Shown piece after piece: positions 12,481-23,296 of a stretch of DNA of 64,000 bases. The translations under genes were made by a program, and so were the position numbers. Numbering within the stretch: position 1 is the stretch's first letter; each line of letters opens with the position of its first letter. The notes below the pieces were generated by a model. The model saw only the letters and a program-made list of their open reading frames with translations, did no database searches and was not told the DNA's origin. Where the stretch lies: contig JALLLS010000056.1 in NCBI GenBank assembly GCA_025094145.1, positions 62,001-126,000 of the forward strand. Direction: 5' to 3'. The DNA is from Spinellus fusiger (taxonomy: Eukaryota; Mucoromycota; Mucoromycetes; Mucorales; Phycomycetaceae).

Positions 12481-15400
12481 CTATGAAGTGTTTTCTAGGT
12501 GTGTTCTGGTTCTCAGTGTGGTTAGAATAGAACGGACATGGAATGAAAGTTTTGGTTTTTGTTCTGCCAAGGCTATAAGATCCTTCTCATAAGACAGTAG
12601 GTGGTGGTGGGCTGCTCTATAATGAGCTAGTAGACGTAGGAGATGGATGGCCACCAAAGCAACGCCCTTGATGTCAGAATCATCAATAGAAGTGTCGGCT
12701 ACAGTAGAAGACATGGGTGAACTGGTCACAGAGATGGGAGTCAGTGGCTGTTGCTGTTGCTGTTGCTGCTGCTGTTGTTGCTGTTGCTGCTGCTGTTGTT
12801 GCTGTTGCTGTTGCTGTTGCTGTGCCTGTTGTTGTTGTTGTGCCTGTTGTTGCTGTTGTGCCTGTTGTTGCTGAAGGGTCTCATAGTTCAGATCTTTCAT
12901 GTTTGAATTCTCGATGCCTTGGGTGGTTTCTTTGGTGCAGATATGAGTAGTGAGGTGGTTAATCAGAATAGCCTCATCAGTAATGGGCTCAAACATTGGA
13001 TCGTTACTCTTCCACTTGTAGTCAAGGGAATCTTGCTGAACATAGTCAAAAGGATACTCTAGATGATCCAATTGAAGCTGTTCAGAAGAGTCTGTCGTCT
13101 CTGCTAGTGGTTGTTCAGAAGGAGATCCCAAGTCATTGAGCTGTGGTTGTTCAGAAGAGTCCGTCGTCTCTGCTGGTGGTTGTTCGACAGATGACTCCAG
13201 AGGGTCGACTTGCAATTGTTCAAAATGGGATTCCAAGCTATCCAACTGCGGTTGTTCATAGGGGAAATTTGAATCCTCTGGCTGTAGGTGTTCAGAAAGA
13301 GATTCCACATCGTCGATAGGGGGTTGTTCAGAAGAAGCTTCAACATTCTCCAGCTTTAAGCATTTAATATGAATCTGTAGAACATGTTGCTGAAGTAAGT
13401 GTTCATTATCAAAGGACATGGTACAGCTACTCCACTTGCAATAGATACTTGAATCTAATAGGGTACATAAGTGTTTCTTGTATATTATACTTTAAGATAT
13501 CTTACCATCCTTGAGAATACTCAGCTTGATCTGAATGCCATGAACAAACAATCCTTCTACTACTGGCATAGAATGTGTTCCTTCATTGGACTCCTTGTTA
13601 CGTGTAAGAGGAGTGGGAAAGGCGATCTTCAAGACAGTATAAAAGTCCTTCATCTTTAATGCCTTTTCCAATCCAAACCGAGATTCATACAAGAGGTACA
13701 TGTCATCCAGAGACACTACACAGCTTGATTCTGCCACTTGGAATTTGTCTTTTAGCCTAAATGCAATCAACATTTCATCGTCACCATCAATCTCCAGTGT
13801 TTTCTTTTACAATAAAGACAAAGACAACTGTTTACATACCATCCAAGACATCGGTAGGGCTCATCCAGCTGCTGATAAACACTGAGATTGGGGACAAGAG
13901 GTACATTGTTAAATGATAGACTAGAGATGGAATGGCTTGGTGATGGTAAAGAAGAGGGGAGGGATGGCAGTGGAGGGGGTAGGAACAATAACTCGGTATC
14001 ATCCTTGATACTTTTTGGATAAAAGAATTTTGATTTGAAAGAGAGTAAACACACCAAAAGCCCAATGTAGGCCCCCGACTGGGTTTCTAGTAACTGTAAA
14101 CAAAAATATTTCGAGACGATGGCATGTTGATAAATATATTCAAGAGTGGCTCCAATCACTTCGTCATCATTAAGAAGTAACAGTTGAACCATGCGAGAAG
14201 TAATTCGAGGAATTAGATCAGATACAAGATACATACGATTGTTTTCGTTCTGAGCCATGGCAGTGAGGGCGCGCATGGAGCCAATAATTAAGTGTCGGTC
14301 TTGTGTGTCAATTAAGCAGACAAGAGAAGACATGTAGGTAGCAACAGGTCCTACCAACTTGGTAGTAGAAGCGATGTTGAACAGAATATCAATGCATTGG
14401 CGTCCTAATTCTAAATAATCGGAAAAAAGAGACATGTCGAAACATTTTAGCACTAGATCTGTGAGTTTTGAGCATCTGGCCAGCAAGTGGGCGTTGTTGT
14501 GCAAAAATGAAAAGTTGCGGATGATATGAAGAATCTTCAATAGACGTTTTAGCGTGGTGGGTGAACTCTCTGTGGGTTCATCAAGCATTCGGATGCTCAT
14601 TTTCTCATTCATAATATTGACAAGTGTATTTTGATCATCTTCAGGTCTTTGAGACTCTGGTGTAGTGGACTGTGCTGCCAGAGAAGGAACAGCAAGACTC
14701 ACTAGCATATCTAGTAGAATAGGTGTGTCAATTAAGCGAAGATGGTCGGTGAGATCAAATGAGAGTGTCAGCACATAATCCAATGCCCACTCAATTCTCT
14801 TTTCAGTGCCAAATTGCAAGGCAAAAAGAATCTTCTGTTTTGTGTTGGTGTCGAATTTATTATCTGAATCAACAGGTGAGTCTCTTGTTTATGTGTCGAA
14901 GGATGTTTACCTTGGGAATGATTCTCAGTTGAAACCTCTATTCGCTGGAGAGGCAGACGAAGAGATTCTGCATTTACTGTGGAGATGTCTCTGTCTTCGT
15001 TGTCTTTTCTGACTATGTTGACATCGCTTTCTACTGTTTTCTGGTGTTTTCTCTGTTCGTTGGCTGGTACATTGCCACTGTCTACTGTTGGATCTGCTTC
15101 CCGGACTAGTTTGTGGGTAAGTCAACATGAATTGAGATGAGGTGTACGTACGCCTCTTCTTTTTATAAGTGGAGCCTGCTAATGTCCATGGCTTATGAGC
15201 AGCTGGTCCAAATAATTCCTGTGGTGGGATCCACTCTCTTCCCCATACTATTTCCTCTTCCCATCCAAGCTATGCAGAATGAATTTGGGTCAGTAGAGTG
15301 TGCCGTATCTTTTCAGCAAATGGACTTACAAGATTGCGGATATACAATCCTTTGAGTATATAAGCACTGTTGGTGCAAGTAGAGGGAAATTGAAATACAT

Positions 15401-15704
15401 CTCCCACTTGCTTCCATCCTCTTTTATGGGTCACCTAGTGTAGAATAAGTCATTGTGCTCATATGAATTTTATCAGTGGTTACCTCATCAAATCCACCGG
15501 CAGCAAGCACTACTTGATATATCTTCAGCAGATCAAGCTTCTTCCTTCCCAGAATAGGTTCAGCTTGTAATTTTGTACTATTCTTTGGTGAATATTAATT
15601 GCCTAGTGATAAATTTACCCTTTCTTATTATGGAATTCTTGAAGGTCTTTAATAAAGCTAACGTATTCATTTGTTCTTGCGATTGCGTCTGTCAACCTTG
15701 CCAT
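12481..15704 (-). CDS. RSC9: RSC9/ARID2-like chromatin-remodelling complex subunit
   Basis: This is a DNA-binding subunit of the RSC/PBAF class of SWI/SNF nucleosome remodellers. On the minus strand the N-terminal exons encode an ARID fold (LTDAIARTNEYVSFIKDLQ, then AEPILGRKKLDLLKIYQVV and AAGGFDEV, about 15480-15704). A long helical, armadillo-like block follows (exon about 14100-14819, then its continuation to 13840). Next is an RFX-type winged helix (ESSCVVSLDDMYLLYESRFG...FYTVLKIAFPTP, about 13500-13780), and then a C2H2 finger (YCKWSSC...HVLQIH, about 13370-13440). The order ARID, helical repeats, RFX, zinc finger is that of ARID2/RSC9. The C-terminal exon adds four or more degenerate SSEQPQLD-type repeats and a long polyglutamine tract. 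The ATG at 15702-15704 directly precedes the ARID. The stop is at 12481-12483. Confidence 0.88.
12748..12873 (-). repeat. CAG/CAA polyglutamine tract
   Basis: On the minus strand this encodes about 40 glutamines, interrupted by three alanines at its N-terminal side (QQQQQAQQQQQA pattern). It lies in the disordered C-terminus of the RSC9-like protein. Mixed CAG/CAA codons suggest it is maintained as protein rather than as a pure triplet expansion. Confidence 0.9.
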
Positions 15705-16109
15705 GAAGTTTGGTCTTGAGTTAGTGTATGATATGACTAGGCAAAGTGGCTGACACTATTTTTTATTTTTGTTTTGTTTTTGAGTGGAAAAATAAATAAA
15801 GAAAGAAAATGAATCTTTATTAGAATTTGAGTTGAATTTTACATAAACAGGGAAAAACTTTGCATTAAGCGTTAAATTTATAAAAGTCACAGAATATCTT
15901 TTCCTTCTTATCTCGGGGTTGTGGGCCACCCATCGGGAAAATACAAGAAACAAAAGAGACACTAAGAGAGCTTTAAATGAGACTGTTTATTATGGGGGAT
16001 TGTTATTTCGACACTTCATACTATAACTTTGACACTTCAAATGTACTTTATTATTAGTTTAAATAATGTATCTTGGAAATAACAATTTCTTATTTTTATT
16101 ACTCGTAGA
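15705..16109. other. 5' flank of the RSC9-like gene
   Basis: No gene is visible. Base composition becomes strongly AT-rich from about 15750, marking the start of a repeat island. Confidence 0.4.
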
Positions 16110-17395
16110 AAGATAAAATTATACATTAACACTCAATTGAATGTAAATAATTACTAAAGATTGAATGTAAATAATAATAATAAAAGGTATTTATTATTTT
16201 TGCATAAAACTCTTTTTCTTTCTAAATATTATTAAACCAACACAACATATCAGATGTAATTTCAGAAACTTAAATCCATAGAAAATAGGATAAGGCAGAA
16301 AATAAAAAACTATGAGGCATATTTTATCTATTTAAGGCTGGATTAAAGTTGACTGTGATCGCAGGCGTAGTTAAGATGAGAACACTGATAGTTCAAAAGA
16401 GTAGTAGGAACATCAAAGAGTGTGGATCACTATTACATCTAAAGAGTCATGAAAAATTAAAAAAGAAAGAAAGAAAGAATCTAATAAGAAAAACCTTGGA
16501 CACCTGGAAAAGGTCTTTAGAAAATATTCATTTTTCTTGAATGATCAGCTAAAATTGGAAATGGTAAACTTTCAAATAGATGTATGTAGAAGATTATTAT
16601 CATCATCTACTGTAAACAGTTAGGGTTAGAATCCTCTTTCATTTTTGCAGCCCACAAACTGTCCTTCACTAAAAAACATAAAGAGAAACAGCCTTGATTG
16701 GGGGGTAAAGAATATATCAGTTAGATGAGTGATCAATGGAAAAGTATTATCCAATCTGATACATTCTGATACACTGTGAAAAGGAAACAGTGGGAATATC
16801 TGTGTCAGCAGAAAAGCTAGAGAACATTATGATTCTAATCATAGTGTTCCAATAACAAAGATTGGTGATGATAATGTCATGCTATGGAGTTATTTGTTGA
16901 GCGGGTAGATTTGGCTCATTAGGCTTTATCATTGGCACCATAAACCAGGGCAAATATATCAAAGATTTAGTTGGTGATTTTTATTTTTGGCACAGTGCCT
17001 TGCATCAGAGAAAAGGAAAGAAGCTTATGATCCAAAAAAAAAAAGGGCTAGCTGTTCTACTGGGGCCTATACTAGAGGGTAGAAAGAGACAAATCTCAGA
17101 AAAAAGAGTAGAAGAGAATTAGTGTTTAACTTACACAACGATGAGTTCAAAATAGGACGAACAGATAACAGGCGGTCGTTGATGCCAAAGGAGGCTATAC
17201 AAAATACTAATTGTATTAATATTAATATTAATATTAATTATATATATTTATATAAGTTATAATATGATTGAGCTTGGAGTTCCTATATCAAACATAGAGT
17301 GTTTTATCAGATAGTGAGCATATTCTATCTATTTTGTTCTTATATATGTTAAAAAGCTATTAAATTCAGTTGAGTGTAGCTGTATTTCTAAAGAG
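16110..17395 (+). mobile_element. Decayed Tc1-like DNA transposon
   Basis: Both ends resemble inverted repeats of the better-kept element at 34085-35434: near 16125 (AACACTCAATTGAATGTAAA) and near 17363 (TTAAATTCAGTTGAGTGTAG). Inside, plus-strand fragments of a Tc1-type transposase are recognisable in several frames: the helix-turn-helix start (KAGLKLTVIAGVVKMRT, near 16335), the middle catalytic region (GSLGFIIGTINQGKYIKDL, near 16920) and the conserved end (AKGGYTKY, near 17200). Numerous stops and frameshifts make it inactive. Confidence 0.7.
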
Positions 17396-17584
17396 TATAG
17401 GAAATTACAATCATATCAAACCATAATAGAGATAAGGAAAACTATTTGGAATTATAAAATGCAAAAAAATAAACTCCCAATTTAAACCTCAAACATATTC
17501 TCATTTTGATCTATCTTTGCTCAGGCCATAACTTTATTGTATTCTATTGTTTATTTATTTATTACTTAATAAATACTTCACTCA

Positions 17585-18110
17585 CAAGAAAAAACATTCA
17601 CCACAGAGAAAACAGAAACCAATAATGGGAACATAGCCGCTAATAAAAGATGAGCCACCACTGAAGAAACAACCACTGATGAGCAAATGGATACCACCGA
17701 GAAAATAAACACGAGGCAGAATATTAGTACTAAAAACACCCATCAGCCTTATATAATAGAGAACCCTGTTAATGAAGAAATAGGCAACGCTATTAGAGAT
17801 GAGCACAACACCAATGGTCTCACCCTAAAGAAGATTGCTGAAAAAGTTGGCACTAGTATAATGACTATCTCTATAGTTATAAAGACATTTAGAGAGAATA
17901 GGTATCTTAGGCCCATACAAAGTTTAGAAGAAAAGTCTATAATGACTGAGAAAGACGAGTTGGAGAACTTAAAAGTGGGATTGTAATCTATTTCAGACAA
18001 TTGAGGAAATAATCACGAGGATGATCAGTCCACCCTCTCTAAGTTAATGAAGTTAAGCTTTTCTTATAAAGAACTGTGTTGGAAAATATATTTATTGGAT
18101 GACATAAAGG
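17585..18110 (+). mobile_element. Remnant of a Tc1-like transposase (N-terminal half)
   Basis: The open frame 17687-17986 has a helix-turn-helix pattern (GLTLKKIAEKVGTSIMTIS) typical of the DNA-binding end of Tc1/mariner transposases. No catalytic DDE half follows. It is AT-rich and decayed, and its boundaries are approximate. Confidence 0.5.
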
Positions 18111-18892
18111 TTAGATTGTAGCATGAACATTAGTATTTTACTGACTGGTATATAATCAAAGTACTAATTTATTGTTAAGAATAGCTGCATTTATATTCTC
18201 TGAAATAAAATAAAAAAGATAGTGTATGTTAACAAGACAAACTAAATGCATCAACAAGTATAGTTTTTATGATATGATTATTTAAGACTATTTAAGAGTA
18301 TTATTTTAAAAAATTCTCAAATGTCTGATGGCAATATCAATCATGTTAGATGTATTTATGAAATAAGAGAGATATCTTGCTCTCAACTATACCAGGAATT
18401 GTTACTCCTACACCGTAATCCCTATGTCTACTTGCTTTAAAATGATTAGGAAGTATGTGCGGAGAAACAATAATTGAACATACACCATTCGATCTTATAA
18501 ACATATTTAAAGCCAGAAATGCTATTTCTATGATGATAGAGTATAAGTGATGGGAGTCGTAAAGCGGCTGCTTATTGCAATGAATTATGTACCTATGCGA
18601 TATGAAGAGTAAAAGTAAGATTTTAAAGTGTCGAAATAAAAATCCCCCTTATTATATGAAAATATTAATTATATATAACTACAAGATTACATACAATTAC
18701 ATACAATTACATACAATCATATAAAAAGGACATCCTTTGACTTGGAGATCACTCTAAAAAAGAAAGACTGTATCTGTCCAAAAACCAGAATTGAGATCAA
18801 CTTTTTTATAAGCCCTCTATTGACATAAGGATTAACCAAACCATCGATCTATTAAAATCAAACATCTATTTCTTAGCTTTACAGAAATAAAT

Positions 18893-19008
18893 GGCTACAC
18901 ACCCAAAGATTTTTCTGGCCTTTAAGCGGTGATATCTCCTTCCTTTTACGTAAAAGAAAAAACGCACCTTTTATGGAACTGTATTTAAAATCAAAAGGTC
19001 TGCGGATA
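18893..19008 (-). repeat. Copy 1 of a 110-bp promoter-like module
   Basis: Read on the minus strand this contains CATAAAAGG, ACGTAAAAGGAAGGAG, ATATCACCGCTTAAAGGCCA and CTTTGGGTGTGT. It closely matches 49490-49601 (minus) and 61385-61486 (plus). In those two places it lies just upstream of an open reading frame. Here nothing recognisable follows it. Confidence 0.75.
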
Positions 19009-19475
19009 TCTAAATAATTGTTTCCTTTTGTAGTATACCTCAATATCAAATTGTATTATCAGTAAAATAGTATTGATAGATAATGTTGTTTATTATAATA
19101 GTATAGATAATAATATAATATGGCTATTGATATTGCTGTTCTATATTTATTCTTTATATCAATAGAATTTATACCCTAAAGGCCTTGTGCTTTATCCTTG
19201 TGTGATAGATAACTATGCTCAGGAGTATACCCTAGAGAACTTAGACAGTATAGAAGACCACCTGATACTGACCTGAAAGGAGTCTTGACTTGCCTAATGA
19301 CAATACATTGAGTGTCTTGTACATTAGAATAAGCCATAGCCCAGATGAAGACACTGCTTACCTTTTTATCACTAGAACAGTCTTTGGTAGTGTCTATCAC
19401 TTCTTTCTATTGTTTCTCTTTACTAATAAGAGTACATTACCTTGCTCAGTTATGCTCATCTCAATAAGTGCTTAA
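19009..19475 (+). repeat. Dispersed repeat, second copy inverted at 60286-60990
   Basis: This block, including GGCCTTGTGCTTTATCCTTG, ATGCTCAGGAGTATACCCTA and CACTAGAACAGTC, recurs in reverse complement at 60286-60990 with moderate divergence. It continues directly from the module at 18893-19008. No coding capacity is evident. It is probably part of a non-autonomous element. Confidence 0.7.
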
Positions 19476-19577
19476 GTATCATGTTGTATAGACAGTGTAA
19501 GAAATAACAGAAGAATAATAAGACCAAAGAATAAAAAATATTCTTATTCTGGTGAGGTATACAGTCCCATGCAATAA

Positions 19578-20070
19578 ATGAGTAGACAGCAAATATATTT
19601 TCTATTTTTTATTTTACAACTTATTCAAACAATAACTTCAAGCAATGAAAATCAGCCAACTCTTAGCCAAGAACATGACGATAGTCCCATCAAAAGAAAA
19701 GAGAATAATATGTTTATTAGAGGTCAAATCACAGGAGAATGGAAAAGACATGCTACTTATCAAGAGATTGCTGACACTCTCGACCTCCCCAAGAGCACAG
19801 TGGGCAAGATCGCTCTATTGTATAAAAACAAAGGTACAACTCAACTCAAAATACATACAGGAAGACCTGAAAAAGTGTCATCTACTTCAAAAATGGCTAT
19901 CGTCTTGTCTATTTGCAGAAACACTATACAAATAATTGCATATGATTTGAGAAATATGAATGATGTAAAACAAGGTTGTTTGGTCTGACGAATCCTGTTT
20001 GACAGCTGTGGGCAATGATAAAGGGACTAGAGTGATTAAAAATAAAGACTCTGTTACAAAGCACTGAGCA
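19578..20070 (+). mobile_element. Internally deleted Tc1-like transposon remnant
   Basis: A 136-codon frame (19578-19988) holds the DNA-binding half of a Tc1 transposase (YQEIADTLDLPKSTVGKI...HTGRPEK). In another frame right after it comes the first catalytic region, VWSDESCLTAVGNDKGTRVI (about 19977-20040), where the first Asp of the DDE triad sits. The spacing between the two is much shorter than in intact elements, so the middle has been lost. Confidence 0.65.
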
Positions 20071-22575
20071 ATATCTTTATAATGAGAATATAGACAATCA
20101 GTTAAAGAACAACTATTCCAAATCCCGTGTTATTTCATGAATATTTTATTATGAACATTTTTGACTGATAGATATACCTTTATTTCTCAAAATAAAAATA
20201 AAATAAAAAATAAAATTGATGTCTACTCATCTATTGTATGGAACTGTATATATGCATAGAAAGCCTATAGGATTCACATTTTCCATTGATAGATATAAAA
20301 GTTTTATACTTTAGCACAACTTCTTGGTTTTCAAATCACGGATTGAATCAATGGCATGTGAAAACCAATTATAAAACAGAAATAGTATAAGAAGAATAGG
20401 TCAACTCGTCTTTCTTTTTCTTCATGGAACCTGCTCTAAATATTGCAGCAGTGAAGGACTCAATCAATGGTATTGAATGGAAACTGGATTGTCCCTGTTA
20501 GGATATAAATCTTCAACAGTCAATTGTGAAAGGTTTGCAAGATACCTCGAGGAGAGAGCCAGAGTTACCCCAGTGCTGCATAACTAACTATTCATATAAA
20601 GGTACTTCTGCTGTGGAGAACCATAATGTCAATAGCTTAATCTCATTTCTTAGAATGAGGCCTTTGAGTCTTATTAATCAACAGCAATCAAACAAACATC
20701 TAGCTAGTAGTAGCTAATCCACCAAGACATCAAAAAGAAGAATCCGGTGTAGTTATCACTGCACTAAACTAAGATACACATAAGTCTTTTTTAAAAACCA
20801 TAATACATTTCTACACTCTATTTTATTCCTCAAAAATACACCAATACTTTATGAAGATAGTGTAGCTATTTCTAGGATAGGCAGACAGAGTTTGAGATAG
20901 GTCATTTAGACAGCAAAAATACCCTTTCTTAAACACATTAGCCAATCAGAGTAATAGTGTTATTTTATTATCCGTGTATTTACTTTTATATCCCAAAAAT
21001 CTTTAGGTGTGTATTCAACAAACTGTGCTATTCTATTTTCTTGATTCATAATTCATCAAAAAGGACAATAAATATACTTCTATTTCCAACTTGCATAGCC
21101 TCTGTAAAACCATGTTTTATTTCACAGTCATCTTTCATTAAAATGCTGATCTTTTTTATACTTGTTGATTTACTCCTGCATGTGGTGAATCCCGCTACAG
21201 TCTCTTTAGATACACTATGGGTATAAAAGCTTAATGATTCCATTCTGTACGCAAGAACAATTTGATTTTTGTCGTATTATATTGTAACTTTTTTATTTAT
21301 TTATTTTGGTGAAAGGGGTATTTGAAGAACCATCTCTTTGAAACTATTGTTAATCGATATTATATAGACTATAGATGGACAATAGAATAATGAATTCACG
21401 TGTATTATTTACTTTCACAAGCTAGTGTTTTGCCCAAAAAGTAGTAGAGACTCATTCCTGGAGGATTGACTATGGAATACTGTAGTATGTATGCATACTG
21501 CTTGGTAGGGTTCTAGTAGGGTCTATTGGTCTGTTTGTTAGGGATCGTCTTGTATGTTGCATTCAGTTCAGGATCATACGAATAAGAATAAGAATAAAAA
21601 TAAGGTCGCTCTTGCCATGCAATCCGTCTTATCAGGCATATTTTATTTTATTTTATTTTTAGAAATACGTGGATAATGCGCCCATCACAAATTTCAGGCA
21701 AATGCAATTGCTCTTCATGTACACTTTTGATATTTGAGAAAGAAAAAAAGAAAAAAAGATATTAACAAATGCTATAAGACTTACATTTAAATCTCAGTAT
21801 ATCCATGGATGAGTTCCTTTGTGCTTCCAAGGTAGTTTCATTTTTATGGCAATCAGTTTCTATTTCAGTCACTGTCTTTCATGTCAGTCTAATAATGATA
21901 ATACGCACATGATAAACAAATAAACTTCTTTAAACTAAAGGTACCTGAGATAATGAAATACCTAATTTTGAATTTCCATTTTAGGAATTCTCATCCATTG
22001 AGGGGTAAGTGACTCCATTCGATTTCATAGTTTAGAATACAAGTCCATAGTTTGATGAGAACAAGTCAGCAAACAGAAAAGCCTATTTTGAACAACACTT
22101 GATATTCCAACAAGAGGGCTGTGTGTTCGAATGATAGTGTTTTCCTTATTTATTACCTGTCAACCTCTTCTTTAGTGTGTACTGTTTTACAATCGCATGT
22201 TTGTCTATTCTTATTCCCTGTTGTAAAATGCCTCTTTGTTGCCCATATTGAATCCCAGGAAGTAAATAGGACAGAATAAAAAGGAAAATAGAATAGAAAG
22301 ACTTGATCCAATAACTAACAAGCTAAAAGAGGAATAGAAATAAACAAAGATGAAAAACCTAAATGGGAATAACCTTTTATGAATTGTTTGTTATCCGGCG
22401 GACAATCAAAATAGAAGAGGAAAAGAGGAAGATCACTAAAAAAAGAGAGAGTATGGGCCTGAATAACTTATGTCATAAGAATTCATTTTCCCCCTTAATT
22501 TCATTCTACTTGTTTATTTTCATCTTTTTATATATATAAATATATCTCTTTTCTTTTTCTTCTTCTCGGAACTGT
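20071..22575. other. AT-rich gene desert
   Basis: No complete gene can be built. Two stretches are more protein-like than their surroundings. At 20424-20717 (plus) MEPALNIAAVKDSINGIEWK and LQDTSRREPELPQCC are interrupted by a stop. At about 21640-22080 (minus) short frames such as LHLPEICDGRIIHVFLK sit near plausible splice signals. Either could be a remnant or a small multi-exon gene; I recognise neither. Confidence 0.35.
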
Positions 22576-23195
22576 ATGGGCTCTGTGTCATTTCATGGTT
22601 CTTCCAAAGTGTCTCATCAATTGTTGCCATGGACACACTCTGTCAGCAACATTTCTAACAAGTACTCAATTCCTGCTGTGAAGAAAAAGCAGTACAAAAG
22701 AAGACGTCCTCCATTTTCATATTCATCATTAATTGCACAGGCCATTATTGCCTCTGAAAAAGAAAGACTCACATTACAAGACATTTACAAGTGGATCACA
22801 GACAACTACCCAACATTGTATGCACAGGGAGATATTGGTTGGCAGGTAAATTGGACTGCTTCTTCCAATAGTCTCTAATAGCCTATCAGAATACTATCAG
22901 GCATAACTTATCTCTTAACAAATGCTTCCAAAAGATACCAAGGTCTGATTCTGATCATTTGCCCAGCAGAGGAAAGGGGGGCCATTGGGTGGTAGACCCA
23001 AAATATCTTGTTCAGTTTAGCACTGGTGTATTTATCAAAGGAAGTGCAGCCTCTGTACGCCAACAAAAATCACTCCAAGACTTATGGCATAAGAAACAAG
23101 CCCAATGGTCTATCTGTTTTGATACTCAGCATTCATATACTCCACCTATTACCCAATGTCTTCATAAAATGAAGATTCATACATTATTGAATTAA
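22576..23195 (+). CDS. Small forkhead (FOX) transcription factor
   Basis: This is a winged-helix DNA-binding protein acting in the nucleus. Two exons, 22576-22845 and 22890-23195, join over a 44-nt GT-AG intron to give about 191 residues. The forkhead domain starts at about residue 40 with [19 protein letters not shown] and [15 protein letters not shown]. The recognition helix [13 protein letters not shown] is encoded right after the intron, followed by [12 protein letters not shown]. Only a short tail follows, with no extra domain, so the protein is little more than a DNA-binding domain and the target pathway cannot be inferred. Its 3' end lies 101 bp from that of the convergent MYSM1-like gene. 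Confidence 0.9.
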
Positions 23196-23296
23196 ATATA
23201 CCTAATAAAATTCATCTATTCTTTCTCTTTTTCTCTTTTTACTTTCATAAATAGATCCATTACTATTCTACCATCACTCTAGGGCTGACCATCCCA

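Noticed and set aside
12647..12874. Poly-cysteine and poly-valine/alanine frames on the plus strand
   Set aside because: They are shadows of the CAG/CAA polyglutamine tract read from the other strand.
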